Position numbers and translations under genes: made by a program. From Pedobacter psychrodurus (GTDB lineage: Bacteria; Bacteroidota; Bacteroidia; Sphingobacteriales; Sphingobacteriaceae), in assembly GCF_004331735.1 (NCBI RefSeq), contig NZ_SJSO01000020.1, forward strand, positions 1 to 64,000: a stretch of DNA of 64,000 nt. Reading direction: 5' to 3'. The notes under the pieces are model-generated. The model ran no database searches and had not been told where the DNA came from. It saw only the letters and a list, made by a program, of their open reading frames with translations. Shown here one piece after another: positions 41,067-50,971 of this stretch; the first letter of the stretch is position 1; the number at the start of each line of letters is the position of its first letter.

Positions 41067-42854
41067 TTATTTAACTGCCAAAATCCGCGCTTCATACCAT
41101 AAAAAGGCAGTAGCAAGCAGAAAGCCTGCAAAGAACCACCACAGTGATACTTCTTCCTCGAGAATGGTATCTGTTAATTTGTTTTTGGCTTCAGGAGTAT
41201 TCAGGTTTTTAATATATTGACGAGTTCCGTCTAGTTTTTGCTGGTTTTTAAGTGCTTCCCAATCGGCTTTTTTATAAATATATACTGGCTCGATAGTTTG
41301 ATTCACCTCTAGGTTAGTCCAGCCTAAATTTTGAGGCCAGTAGAAAGCATCCCATTGGAAAGGAAGCTCCATGTTTTGCCGCGGACTGAGTAAAATACTA
41401 TCGATTTTTAATTGTGGGACCCTGTCTGATGCTATCAGATCTGCAATAATCCTCATTTTTTGGTGAATAACGGGGAATTGAGGAATGATGTTTACAGACT
41501 GAATATCGTTTCTTTTTCTTGCTGCATTAGCCAAAAGTTTAGACCAATAGGTTGTATAATCAATCTTTTGCCCCGAAAGTAGCCAATTGTATGTGGAAGA
41601 AAGTGTAGAGACTAATACTTTGCCATAACCGCTGATGCTGTTATTTACCACTGTTTTACCACTTGCATCGGAAATAATGGGTTGATCAGTTTGGCTAGCC
41701 TTTAAAAATACAGCTTGTTCAAGCGGTAACGGACTAAATTTGTGATGATCTTCTGTCAGTATTAAATTTAATGGCTTGCCTTTTAAAGCAGGAGATTCAA
41801 AACGCCCAAATTTACCACTGATAGTGGTTAAGGCCTTTGTATTCTCAATTCTGATCAGCAAGCCCATTCCGTTATTAACTGCAAGATCTATTGATGACCT
41901 TTCGTTGGGGCTGATGGCCGCTAATTCTTCTTCATCAATGATGAGGATGTCGAATTTTTTTAAGGATGATGTATTGATCTGATTAAGGTTTATGCTATCT
42001 ATGTTTAGGAAATTGAAAGCAAATTTATTTTTACTGATCTGACTTCTGAAGGCTAATGGATATTGATTTTCATACAACCAGTTTTTTAAAAATTTATATT
42101 CGAAATCGGGAAAAGAAGCCAGCATTAAAACTTTCATCGGCGCTTGGTCACCAACTTGCACAGGAACCGGTTCTTTAGCCAAGGTATCATTCTTCTGTAG
42201 TGCAACTAATTCGTAAATAGCCTTTCCTGTTTGTTTTGGGTTGGTTTTGAATGAAAAGGATTTATTCGATTTTGCTTCAATAGCGATAGAATCTACTGTT
42301 TTACCTAAACCTTTGAGTAAAAGCTTAACTGTTTCATCGCCTGAATTTTGATAAGTACCCTGAACTTGCAATAATTCGGTAGTTTTTAATTTTGCTGGCC
42401 AATTAACAGCGATTATACCCCTGGGATTTGCAGATGGGTGGAAAGTGATCTGGTAACCTTTGAGCTGCTCCAACTCGGCTGCATTTAAACCGTAGCCATA
42501 AATATTCAGCTTTCGGATATTGGGATTCGATTTTAAGAAATAAGAAAGATCAGGAATATTTATAGCCTTGGTGTTTTTTAAATCTGCTGAAGAAAGTGCA
42601 TATTTCTTTCCCTTTAGACTGGCAATCGAATCAAGCTTAGTGCCTTCGGTGATTAAAATTGCTTCATCCGTTTTTTGTGGCACATGTGTTTCATATTTAA
42701 TCGGTACAATTAAAAGTACAAAGCAACTTAAGGCAATGATATTGGCAAAAATAAGCCAAATTAGCCTTGCTTTATTTACCCTGCGGACTTCCTTATAGAA
42801 CAAGAAGACTAATAAAACTAACCCAGCCAGAATAGCGATGTATTTAAATTCCAT
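41067..42854 (-). CDS. Bat-cluster membrane protein with GATase-like domain
   Basis: A 595-residue protein. Two N-terminal spans (about 5-22 and 33-52), a large periplasmic part, and a last span near the C-terminus (SLWWFFAGFLLATAFLWYEA). The middle contains PMKVLMLASFPDFEYKFLKN and FDILIIDEEELAAISPNE, which resembles the class-I glutamine-amidotransferase fold without visible catalytic Cys. It ends the five-gene Bat-type operon and starts 3 bp after the preceding gene. Function unknown; probably part of the same membrane complex. Confidence 0.8.
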   Translation of the reverse strand: MEFKYIAILAGLVLLVFLFYKEVRRVNKARLIWLIFANIIALSCFVLLIVPIKYETHVPQKTDEAILITEGTKLDSIASLKGKKYALSSADLKNTKAINIPDLSYFLKSNPNIRKLNIYGYGLNAAELEQLKGYQITFHPSANPRGIIAVNWPAKLKTTELLQVQGTYQNSGDETVKLLLKGLGKTVDSIAIEAKSNKSFSFKTNPKQTGKAIYELVALQKNDTLAKEPVPVQVGDQAPMKVLMLASFPDFEYKFLKNWLYENQYPLAFRSQISKNKFAFNFLNIDSINLNQINTSSLKKFDILIIDEEELAAISPNERSSIDLAVNNGMGLLIRIENTKALTTISGKFGRFESPALKGKPLNLILTEDHHKFSPLPLEQAVFLKASQTDQPIISDASGKTVVNNSISGYGKVLVSTLSSTYNWLLSGQKIDYTTYWSKLLANAARKRNDIQSVNIIPQFPVIHQKMRIIADLIASDRVPQLKIDSILLSPRQNMELPFQWDAFYWPQNLGWTNLEVNQTIEPVYIYKKADWEALKNQQKLDGTRQYIKNLNTPEAKNKLTDTILEEEVSLWWFFAGFLLATAFLWYEARILAVK

Positions 42855-42856
42855 AT

Positions 42857-44989
42857 CTATCTGCCGGTTTTCTTGAGGTTATTAAAATAGTTTTGGTACA
42901 ATGCCGAAGCTGGGTTAGCACTTTGTGTTTGTGGTTTGGCCGGTTCGGTATTGATCATTTTTTGTATGGCTTGTTGAACCAGATCAATGTCTTTAACCAT
43001 CAGTTTATTGCCTGTGCTTAATTTTCTTAAACTGCTTAGGGCGGTTAAATAGGTAGAAGGATTGTCAGCTGCGGCACCAATCATGTATTTTTCTGTTTCA
43101 CTGAGTAAAAATTGATCTTGTTCGTTAAATTTTTTACCTGTTTTTCTGCTTTCTAGCAAGGCAAGGCTTGTTTTTAAAGAAGTTGTCCTTTTTTCTTTTT
43201 GCTCAAATGACATTTTCTGTACGGGCTGTGTAATCTTATCCAGCTCTCCACTTAAACGTTTCTCGGGCTTTAATGCTGCTGTTTTTACGGTAGTTTTAGC
43301 CACATAAGCCCGCGACTTTTGCTGCAGGTCTTTGAGCAACCTCAGCGCTTTATATTCGTAAGGTAATGCTTCCTGAGGTTTGTAGGTTCTTAAGCGAAGT
43401 TCAGCATTCCACATTTCAGTTAAAACAGCCTTTAGCTGTGCCTTCATTTCGGGCTCGAAAAAGGTGGCATCTTCGGCAATATCATGCTTATGTGCGTATT
43501 TATCCATGATAGTGGTCACATCACCAAACTTCTCGCCCTCACCTTTATGTTCGGCATGTTCATCGTGGTCATCATGATCACCACCGATTTCAGTTTCGTT
43601 TTCTTCACCTAAAAACTGTCCATACCGCAATCGTAACAGCTTTTGATCGATACCCAGATCGTTGCTTCTGGTTTTAAAAGTTGCAGGAGGCAATGTCGAT
43701 TGTTCTTTCAACAGTTTTTCGGTATCGATAATGATCTGCCTTTCGCTCCTGAAATATTCTGGAACCAGGTTAACGCCATTGGTCATTCCTGCTAAACTCA
43801 TTAATTCGGCAGTATCTACAATTGAAACGAAATAAACATCCGAACGGCTTGATTGGCCATGGTTATCCATCGCCTTGATGAAAAAGTAAAGCTCATCACC
43901 GGGTTTCATACCAAGGCTTTTTAAGTCAATCAATTTACCTAATGAAACATTCTTCCTATTACCAAAACTGGTATTGAAGGATAATTTTTTCTCGGTAAAG
44001 CTCACGCCTTCTCCTTTTCCGCTAGCCATGGTTGCCGATATAAAGGCATCGTTTATTCCGTAATCATCTGTAAGTGATGTCTTAAGGTTAATCTTTTGTG
44101 GCTGGCCGATATCAATTGTTGTATGCTGTTTGGGTTGTGTAATTTTAATCGTAACGGGTAAATCGGGAATGATCTCGATCTGGTAGAGATCTGATTTTTC
44201 CCCGTCGAGGTCTAATTGATAAAAACCTGGTTTATTGACAATTTTGCTATAGTTCCAAAGTGTATGTGATGCATTTAAGGCTTTTAGCGGAACAATTTCG
44301 CTGTCGTTGAAGATTATTTTTAGTTTTTTGATGCCAATATTCGTTTCGATTTTCCAGTTTATCTGAGCACCTGTTTCTGCAACAATGGTAAACTGTTTTT
44401 GTTTACGCTCGGCTTTTTTAGTGTAGGCAGGCGGAATAATGGTAGCGCTGAAATTGGAAATTTCTGTCGGAATATTTTCTTTAATCTTAGGAGCAGATGT
44501 TTTGCTCTCCTGAGTAGATAGACTGTCTTTTTTGGCCTGAGGGATTTTGGTTATTCCAAAACTGATCAATAAAGCTGCAAGCAACATAACCAGGCCCAAA
44601 TATAATTTCCTTGCAGGTTCTTTAGGCTGTGGTAGGCTTGGGAGGATATGCTCAATCTTATTTCTTTGCAATCGTTGTAAAATAGATAATTCAGTCTCGT
44701 TCTGAAGCAGCAGATCGGCACTTTCTTCCAGTTCAGGATATTGATCATTTACAAATCTCGAAACATCATGTTCGGTGGTCTTCCAAATGGGTTTACTGAA
44801 TAAAAGAATAGCCAGGATGACAAGGAAAGCTAGCACAAAAAGCCACGGAGAAAAATGCAGTAGGTAAACGCCAATAGCCGATAACACCAAAGCGATGGCC
44901 AAAGCGATGGCAACGGTGCTGATCAGATAAAAGCTGACCCACTTTATTCTTAAGTTACGGATCCAATTTTGTCCTTCAGCTTTTAACAT
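42857..44989 (-). CDS. DUF4175-like membrane protein of the Bat cluster
   Basis: A 710-residue protein with spans near residues 17-45, 46-65 and 128-146 and a long periplasmic/C-terminal part. The middle has the DUF4175-type pattern: TSLTDDYGINDAF, then KPGDELYFFIKAMDNHGQSS. The C-terminal third is helical and probably coiled. An acidic His-rich loop, DHDDHDEHAEH, lies at about residues 471-482. The frame is open to an ATG at 45031, but the ATG at 44989 overlaps the preceding gene by only 14 bp and starts MLKAEGQNWIRN, a plausible amphipathic N-terminus. Confidence 0.8.
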   Translation of the reverse strand: MLKAEGQNWIRNLRIKWVSFYLISTVAIALAIALVLSAIGVYLLHFSPWLFVLAFLVILAILLFSKPIWKTTEHDVSRFVNDQYPELEESADLLLQNETELSILQRLQRNKIEHILPSLPQPKEPARKLYLGLVMLLAALLISFGITKIPQAKKDSLSTQESKTSAPKIKENIPTEISNFSATIIPPAYTKKAERKQKQFTIVAETGAQINWKIETNIGIKKLKIIFNDSEIVPLKALNASHTLWNYSKIVNKPGFYQLDLDGEKSDLYQIEIIPDLPVTIKITQPKQHTTIDIGQPQKINLKTSLTDDYGINDAFISATMASGKGEGVSFTEKKLSFNTSFGNRKNVSLGKLIDLKSLGMKPGDELYFFIKAMDNHGQSSRSDVYFVSIVDTAELMSLAGMTNGVNLVPEYFRSERQIIIDTEKLLKEQSTLPPATFKTRSNDLGIDQKLLRLRYGQFLGEENETEIGGDHDDHDEHAEHKGEGEKFGDVTTIMDKYAHKHDIAEDATFFEPEMKAQLKAVLTEMWNAELRLRTYKPQEALPYEYKALRLLKDLQQKSRAYVAKTTVKTAALKPEKRLSGELDKITQPVQKMSFEQKEKRTTSLKTSLALLESRKTGKKFNEQDQFLLSETEKYMIGAAADNPSTYLTALSSLRKLSTGNKLMVKDIDLVQQAIQKMINTEPAKPQTQSANPASALYQNYFNNLKKTGR

Positions 44990-46346
44990 AATTCGGTTTT
45001 TTTCTGAATGATAAAATACGTTCGGTAACAAAAATCAATAAAGCAGCTATCCAAAATAAAGTTGCAAGCGATTCATTTTGATTGGTTTTTGGAGTCGATT
45101 CGGCTTTGCTTGACTGATAAGGGATGTTTTGCTTGGCTGATAAACGTCGCTGATCATCAGGATGGTTTTCGAAGCCAAAATCTTTTGCGGTTTTATCTTG
45201 TATCACCATAGGCATTAATGCTTTCACAAATACACCGTCCCAAACCAATTCATTCCATTGTGGGTTAAACCGACTATAAAAATGATATGTATTTAGATTA
45301 TTTACCTTTTCATTGGTCAGGATTGCATTTCCAAAGGCGTCAGTCCATATTTTTTCCGATTGATTATTCGAAACAATCCTTTTATTCAGTTTAATGTGAC
45401 GGCCATAGATGTTAATGGTAGATGGTGTGGTAATTAATTTCCCTTTTTCATATTTAAACAAGCTTCCATTGCGTGCGATTGAAGATTTAAAAACTGGAGT
45501 AACAGGATCATCCGATAACCAGAAACCAATATCTATTTTTTCAAGATTAGGGTTAATGACAATTTTCTGCTTCGTAAAACTGCTAATGGCCTTTAAAGCA
45601 GCAATGAGGTATTTGCCATCTGCAATTCCAGGTGCTTCATGTATGGCGATGTTTATCGGTGCTTCATCTGCTGAGTTTAAAGCTTCGTAAGTGGTATTGG
45701 ATGGATTCGATTTTGCTTCATATTTCTTTCCTGAATATCCGGTTATCCAACTGCTAAGGGTATCAGTTTGGTTTAATGCTATCCAATTCAACTTGTAGTT
45801 AACAGTTGGCAATTCGTTGCCAAAACGGCTTAAGGGCCGATCGGCAAAAAGATAAACGGTTGCACTTGCCGGAACAAAATGATTGGCAGCGTTAAGTAAG
45901 GCCGTATAACTTAGGCTATTAGTCTGTTTTGCTTGATTACCAGCAGTATCTTTTAAGGTTAAAGGCGTAAAACCCACATTAAAATCGTGTATTTTATAAC
46001 CCTTTTTTAGTAACGAATCGATCGTTTTTTTATGTGTTTCGAAAACCTGTTGAATAGTGGCTTTGTCTGCCAAAATCCATCCATTTTTACTATTGCCCGA
46101 AACAATTTTTTTTAGGTAAGGTTGAGCCAGAAGAAATGCCAGTAGCGCCAAAAGTAAACAGCGTAGCAATAACAAAAACCAATCGTTAATTTTAAAGCTT
46201 TTGGAACTAGCTCTCGAACTTTCGCCTAGCAATGCAATGCTGCCAATCTTAACCATTTTGCCCTGTTTAACATTCCACAAGTGGATAATGAGCGGAACGA
46301 TTAATCCTGCCAGCGCCAGTAGACCTATGGAGTATAAAAAATGCAC
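44976..46346 (-). CDS. BatA-domain protein
   Basis: A 456-residue inner-membrane protein. The BatA N-terminal module is evident: MHFLYSIGLLALAGLIVPLI, then IHLWNVKQGKMVKIGSIALL, then a second span at about 57-77 (LLLLRCLLLALLAFLLAQPYL). A periplasmic region follows, with a last span near 432-447 (LATLFWIAALLIFVTERIL). No DxSxS metal site is visible, so it is not a von Willebrand protein itself. It follows DUF58 by 3 bp and overlaps the next gene. Confidence 0.88.
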   Translation of the reverse strand: MHFLYSIGLLALAGLIVPLIIHLWNVKQGKMVKIGSIALLGESSRASSKSFKINDWFLLLLRCLLLALLAFLLAQPYLKKIVSGNSKNGWILADKATIQQVFETHKKTIDSLLKKGYKIHDFNVGFTPLTLKDTAGNQAKQTNSLSYTALLNAANHFVPASATVYLFADRPLSRFGNELPTVNYKLNWIALNQTDTLSSWITGYSGKKYEAKSNPSNTTYEALNSADEAPINIAIHEAPGIADGKYLIAALKAISSFTKQKIVINPNLEKIDIGFWLSDDPVTPVFKSSIARNGSLFKYEKGKLITTPSTINIYGRHIKLNKRIVSNNQSEKIWTDAFGNAILTNEKVNNLNTYHFYSRFNPQWNELVWDGVFVKALMPMVIQDKTAKDFGFENHPDDQRRLSAKQNIPYQSSKAESTPKTNQNESLATLFWIAALLIFVTERILSFRKKPNYVKS

Positions 46347-46349
46347 GGC

Positions 46350-47237
46350 TTAAATTCTAAGTTTACTTCTTTGTTTTAAAAAATCTCTTAAAGCCTGATC
46401 TAAAGGCTCATCGGTACAAATGGTTCGGTAGAAAATTCTTCTGTCGAGCATTTTAACTCTTGTTTCCTCTAAATAAACTGCCAGTTTGGTCTTATAATTC
46501 ACTCGTGCTTTTTCCTGATCGATCTGAATGGTTTCTCCTGTTTCCAGATCTTCGAAAGTGCTGTAACCTTTAAAATCCAAATCGATTTCATTTCTTGATA
46601 GCACGTGAAAAACTACAATTTCGTGTCGAAGGGTGTTTAAAGTATCTAGCAAATTAATAATATCATCATCGCTTTGATAAAGATCGGTAACAAAAATGAG
46701 TAGTTCACGTTTTTGAGTACCTGTAAATAACTCTTTGTAGTGAATGGGTTTGGTGAACTTTCCTTCAGGATTAATCTGCTCTAATTGATAAAATAACCTG
46801 GCCAAATGCTGATAATCCTGCTTGGCCACCATAGAAAATATGCCTGAATTTTTCAGTACATATAAGCCAATGGCATCGCCCTGTAAATTTGCAAGATAGG
46901 CTAATGAGGCGCCGAGATAACGTGCATAATCTATTTTGGTAAAATCGCCATCACTATGGTTCATCGAAGCACTGGAATCTATTAATATGCGCACAGCAAT
47001 ATTCGTTTCCACCTCCGATTCGCGGATATAATAACGGTCGGAGCGGGCAAACATTTTCCAGTCGAGGGACCGTAAATCATCTCCAGGTTGATAACTTCTG
47101 TATTGACTAAACTCCAATCCCGGTCCCTTTACAGTACTTTTATTAATGCCGTTCATAAAACCATCAATCGTCATTTTAGCCGATAATGAAAGGTCTTTAA
47201 TGGCCATCAATACTTTTGGATCGAGCAGTTTACTCAT
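46350..47237 (-). CDS. DUF58 protein (von Willebrand A-like) of the Bat operon
   Basis: A 295-residue protein. The DUF58 signature is GPGLEFSQYRSYQPGDDLRS followed by LDWKMFARSDRYYIRES, and the von Willebrand-type metal site is DSSASM near 88. It is soluble, with no span. DUF58 proteins act with MoxR ATPases, which act as chaperones that assemble or activate metal-dependent complexes. Its start overlaps the moxR stop by one base. Confidence 0.95.
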   Translation of the reverse strand: MSKLLDPKVLMAIKDLSLSAKMTIDGFMNGINKSTVKGPGLEFSQYRSYQPGDDLRSLDWKMFARSDRYYIRESEVETNIAVRILIDSSASMNHSDGDFTKIDYARYLGASLAYLANLQGDAIGLYVLKNSGIFSMVAKQDYQHLARLFYQLEQINPEGKFTKPIHYKELFTGTQKRELLIFVTDLYQSDDDIINLLDTLNTLRHEIVVFHVLSRNEIDLDFKGYSTFEDLETGETIQIDQEKARVNYKTKLAVYLEETRVKMLDRRIFYRTICTDEPLDQALRDFLKQRSKLRI

Positions 47238-48283
47238 TAAATATTGGCTTTTGGTTTCGAAATGGCTTTGATCAGTTCGTCGGTAACTTTATCTGACGAA
47301 ACATTCTCGGCTTCTGCCTTAAAATTCATCAATACCCGGTGGCGAAGTACCGGATAGGCCATGGCCTGTAAATCTTCCATAATTACAGCATACCTGCCTT
47401 TAAATAAGGCTCTTGCTTTTGCTGTTAATATTAAGGCTTGCCCGGCCCTTGGACCTGCCCCCCAGCGCACCCATTCTTTTACGAAATTTACAGTAGTGGT
47501 ATCAGGGCGTGTAGCACGGATCATTTCACTTACATAGGTAATTAAATCATCGCTGATGCTTACTTCGCGGGTAATGGCCTGTAGTTCTTTGATTTCTTCA
47601 GCACCAATAATCGGGCTAATAACTGCTTTTTTGCTTCCAGTTGTGCTGCTTAATATCTGGGTTTCTTCGGCTGCGGTAGGGTAACCGATTTTGATGTATA
47701 ACAGAAAACGGTCTAATTGTGCTTCGGGCAGGGGATAGGTTCCGGCCTGTTCAATTGGGTTTTGTGTAGCCAGAATAAAAAACGGCCGATCTAAAGGATA
47801 GGTTTGTCCACCGTAGGTTACTTCAAATTCCTGCATGGCTTCTAATAGTGCCGATTGTGTTTTTGGCGGTGTTCTATTCACCTCATCGGCCAGGATAATG
47901 TTGGCAAACAAGGGGCCTTTATTAAATTTAAAGAAACGTTTGCCTGTTACATGGTCTTCTTCCAGTATTTCAGTTCCCACAATATCAGTAGGCATTAAAT
48001 CGGGCGTAAACTGGATTCTTCTAAAAGAAAGATCTAAAGCCTGCGACATGGTTCTTACCATTAAAGTCTTCGCCAGGCCTGGTACGCCTTCCAGTAAACA
48101 ATGTCCGCCGGCCATTAATGCAATCAGCATTTCTTCAATGATCACATCCTGGCCCACAATTACTTTTTGTATTTCTCTTTTTAACAGGGAGATCTTATCG
48201 ATCAATATTTTTAGGTTGCTTTCTGAACGCTCCAAAACGGTTGGTTTTTTAGTATAACGATATTGTGCTTCAATATAGGGCAT
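47237..48283 (-). CDS. MoxR-family AAA+ ATPase
   Basis: A 348-residue ATPase, first gene of the operon. Walker A is GVPGLAKT near 69, Walker B is NIILADEVNRTPPKTQSALLEAMQE, sensor/second-region ATQNPIEQAGTYPLPEAQLDRF is complete, and the lid has WVRWGAGPRAGQALI. It probably remodels a complex with DUF58 and BatA-type proteins; in Bacteroides the cluster was linked to aerotolerance. The ATG at 48283 is the first in frame. The divergent DUF4159 gene starts 103 bp away. Confidence 0.95.
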   Translation of the reverse strand: MPYIEAQYRYTKKPTVLERSESNLKILIDKISLLKREIQKVIVGQDVIIEEMLIALMAGGHCLLEGVPGLAKTLMVRTMSQALDLSFRRIQFTPDLMPTDIVGTEILEEDHVTGKRFFKFNKGPLFANIILADEVNRTPPKTQSALLEAMQEFEVTYGGQTYPLDRPFFILATQNPIEQAGTYPLPEAQLDRFLLYIKIGYPTAAEETQILSSTTGSKKAVISPIIGAEEIKELQAITREVSISDDLITYVSEMIRATRPDTTTVNFVKEWVRWGAGPRAGQALILTAKARALFKGRYAVIMEDLQAMAYPVLRHRVLMNFKAEAENVSSDKVTDELIKAISKPKANI

Positions 48284-48385
48284 ATTGATAGATAGTTTTT
48301 AGCCTAATGGAAAGAATATCAAAAAATTTACAAGATAATTTGGATAAAAAACTCAATTAATGAAAAATGAAGGTAATTTTAGGCT

Positions 48386-49015
48386 GTGCAAAGAGCTAAA
48401 TTTACATTTGCGAGGTTAAAATATATTTCAGGCGATTGGGATACCGATCAGCGTATGCCTTCTAATTTGTTAAATTCTCTTTTAGAGTATACCACCATTC
48501 CTTTAGATGAAGAGGAGAAGATTGTAGAACTGGGTAGTCGCGATTTATTTAAATACCCTTTCTGTTACTTAAGCGGGCATAAACTGGTGCAGTTTAGTCA
48601 ACAGGAAGCTGTAAATTTTAAAACCTATGTGCATAATGGAGGCTTCGTTTTTGTAGATGATTGCAACCATGATATTGATGGTTTATTCGCCCGTTCGTTC
48701 GAAACACAGATGAGCAACCTGTTTGGCCCCCAAGCTTTAAAGAAAATTCCTAACAACCATGGTATTTATAGCTCTTTTTTTAAGTTCGAGAAAGGACCGC
48801 CTACAACTTCGTTCGAATTAAACGGCTGGGGCGACGATCTGGTGCACGATTATCTGAAAGCGATTACCATTAACAATAGGATAGGAGTGTTGTACAGCAA
48901 CAAAGATTATGGCTGCGAGTGGGATTACGATTTCAGGAACAAACGTTTTTTAGCTGAAGACAATACCAAATTCGGGATAAATATTATCCTGTATGCCATG
49001 GGGATAAACAGTTAG
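48386..49015 (+). CDS. DUF4159 protein
   Basis: A 209-residue protein with the DUF4159 pattern: FTFARLKYISGDWDTDQRMPSN, then LLEYTTIP, FPFCYLSGH-type text (KYPFCYLSGH), and GGFVFVDDCNH near 90. These proteins resemble a Rossmann-like, GATase-like domain and are usually part of Bat-type clusters, as here, where it is divergent from moxR. No signal peptide is visible, and the start is a GTG at 48386. A metal-binding role for DDCNHD is possible but not shown. Confidence 0.88.
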   Translation: MQRAKFTFARLKYISGDWDTDQRMPSNLLNSLLEYTTIPLDEEEKIVELGSRDLFKYPFCYLSGHKLVQFSQQEAVNFKTYVHNGGFVFVDDCNHDIDGLFARSFETQMSNLFGPQALKKIPNNHGIYSSFFKFEKGPPTTSFELNGWGDDLVHDYLKAITINNRIGVLYSNKDYGCEWDYDFRNKRFLAEDNTKFGINIILYAMGINS

Positions 49016-49071
49016 CGATTAGTAATTTCTTTAAAAGAATGCGCAATTAATTAAATTGCTAATTAACCACG

Positions 49072-49539
49072 CTACAATGCGTAAGCCGTTTCGGCCTTTG
49101 ATTGATTCAGTACCAAAAAGCTCTGGATATTTCCTACATAAGCCAATGCACCTATATTGTCTCTAAGAAAATTGTTATAAGAAACCATATCGGGCATGGC
49201 CACTTTGAGCATAAAATCAAAATGGCCGGTAAGGTGGTAACATTCCATTACTTCTGGGTATTTGTCCATTTCTGCCTTAAAAGCCCTTACAATATCTTCT
49301 GAATGCATGGTAAGTTGAATGTGTGGAAAGGCTATAAAATGCGACCTCAATTTATCAATGTCTACAATGGCAACTGTTGATTTGATGTAGCCATTTGTCC
49401 GCAGTTTTTTAATGCGGTCTACAATATGGGTCATGCTTTTTCTAAGCTTTCCCGAAACTTCCTTATAGGTTAGTAGTCCGTCACGTTGTAAAAGATTTAG
49501 GATTTCGATATCTGTCTGATCAACTTTTTGAGGTTGCAT
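49072..49539 (-). CDS. Lrp/AsnC-family transcriptional regulator
   Basis: A 155-residue regulator. The N-terminal HTH (DIEILNLLQRDGLLTYKEVSG then KSMTHIVDRIKKLRTNGYIK) and C-terminal RAM/ACT ligand domain (about 70-150, with AFPHIQLTMHSEDIVRAF and MECYHLTGHFDFML) are complete. It should sense an amino acid. It is divergent from serC, and a 13-bp motif occurs just before its own start and again 101 bp on, so control of serine synthesis and of itself is likely. Confidence 0.94.
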   Translation of the reverse strand: MQPQKVDQTDIEILNLLQRDGLLTYKEVSGKLRKSMTHIVDRIKKLRTNGYIKSTVAIVDIDKLRSHFIAFPHIQLTMHSEDIVRAFKAEMDKYPEVMECYHLTGHFDFMLKVAMPDMVSYNNFLRDNIGALAYVGNIQSFLVLNQSKAETAYAL

Positions 49540-49544
49540 GTAAA

Positions 49545-49658
49545 TACTTAGTGTATAATTGTTTCTGTTTTGTTCACTTTTGTAAAGGCTAAAAATAGTT
49601 AAAATAAGGTATATTTATTTAATTTATTGTCGTTACTTAAAAACGTACTTAGTGTATA
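49545..49658. promoter_or_regulatory. Repeated operator candidate of the Lrp-type regulator
   Basis: TACTTAGTGTATA occurs at 49545-49557 (6 bp upstream of the lrp start) and again at 49646-49658, in the 323-bp spacer before serC. Identical 13-bp copies in an AT-rich spacer between a regulator and its neighbour suggest binding sites; each has imperfect dyad symmetry (TAC...GTA). Confidence 0.55.
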
Positions 49659-49862
49659 TATTACAATAATAGTGATAATTATGGAGTGCAAATAAAAATT
49701 ATATTCTGTCATCTTATTTTCATTAGCTGCTAAACCAAATTTTTAGGATGTTTAGGGTTTGATAAAAAATAATTTTTAACAAAAAAATAAGTTGTTGCGG
49801 TATAATTTGCTTAACTACTGATCTTTACGCTATAATTAATTTAACCGAATATTATTTTTCTC

Positions 49863-50960
49863 ATGCATAAAAAACACAACTTCGGTGCCGGCCCATGCAT
49901 ATTGCCGTCATCTGTAATGGAACAAGCTGCTCAGGCCGTAATCAATTGGGGCGGGATGGGTTTATCTATTTTAGAAGTCTCTCATCGATCGCCAGAATTT
50001 GAAGATGTGGTACTTAAAACCCAGCTTTTGGTTCGTGAGTTATTGTCAGTTCCTGATCATTATTCTGTGCTTTTTTTACAGGGTGGGGCCAGTACACAAT
50101 TTGCTATGGTTCCAATGAATTTTTTGAGGGCAGGAGAAAAAGCCGCTTACCTTGATACTGGATATTTTGCACAGAAAGCCATTAAAGAAGCCAGGTTATT
50201 TGGTGAAGTAGAGATTGTAGCTTCTTCTAAAGATAAAGATTATGCTTATATCCCCGATCTGTTTAATATTGATAACGAATCGGTTTATATACATTATACT
50301 TCAAACAACACAATTGAGGGAACAGAAATATTTGATTTTTCTGCTACAGGTGTTCCGTTGATATGCGATATGTCATCAGATATTTTTTCCAGAAAGATTA
50401 ATGTTAATGATTTTGATCTTATTTATGCAGGTGCCCAAAAGAATATGGGGCCTGCTGGGATGACACTCGTTATTGCTAAAAATGAATTTCTTAATCAGGC
50501 AAAAAAAGAAATCCCATCAATGTTGGACTATAGGGTATTCCGCGATAATATGAGTATGTACAATACACCACCGGTTTTTTCTATATATGTAGCCATGCTC
50601 AATTTATTGTGGTTAAAAGATCAAGGTGGCGTAAGCGGGATAGAGGAAAGAAATATAGAGAAAGCAAGATTATTATATGCCGAGATAGACCGAAATCCAC
50701 TCTTTTACGGTACGGCAGATGTTGCACACCGCTCTCGAATGAACGTAACTTTTTTAGCCGTTAATAAAGATGTAGAAGCTGAGTTCTTAAAATTTGCAGC
50801 AGATGAGGGAATTGTAGGCATAAAAGGCTATAGAACTGTTGGCGGATTTAGAGCTTCACTTTACAACGCGCTCCCATTATCGAGTGTTGAAGTATTGGTA
50901 AATGCCATGGCCAGTTTTGAAAAAATATACAGCGAGAAAACAGTTCTTGAACTCGAATAA
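49863..50960 (+). CDS. serC: Phosphoserine aminotransferase
   Basis: A 365-residue class V PLP aminotransferase of the phosphorylated serine pathway (3-phosphohydroxypyruvate to phosphoserine). The N-terminus has NFGAGPCILPSSVM, phosphate-binding QGGASTQFAM is near 73, and the Schiff-base lysine is Lys193 in YAGAQKNMGPAG. The C-terminal GYRTVGGFRASLYNALP closes the active site. The next gene, DUF1015, starts 11 bp after its stop, so they form an operon. Divergent from an Lrp regulator. Confidence 0.96.
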   Translation: MHKKHNFGAGPCILPSSVMEQAAQAVINWGGMGLSILEVSHRSPEFEDVVLKTQLLVRELLSVPDHYSVLFLQGGASTQFAMVPMNFLRAGEKAAYLDTGYFAQKAIKEARLFGEVEIVASSKDKDYAYIPDLFNIDNESVYIHYTSNNTIEGTEIFDFSATGVPLICDMSSDIFSRKINVNDFDLIYAGAQKNMGPAGMTLVIAKNEFLNQAKKEIPSMLDYRVFRDNMSMYNTPPVFSIYVAMLNLLWLKDQGGVSGIEERNIEKARLLYAEIDRNPLFYGTADVAHRSRMNVTFLAVNKDVEAEFLKFAADEGIVGIKGYRTVGGFRASLYNALPLSSVEVLVNAMASFEKIYSEKTVLELE

Positions 50961-50971
50961 TCCGTTAAGCG

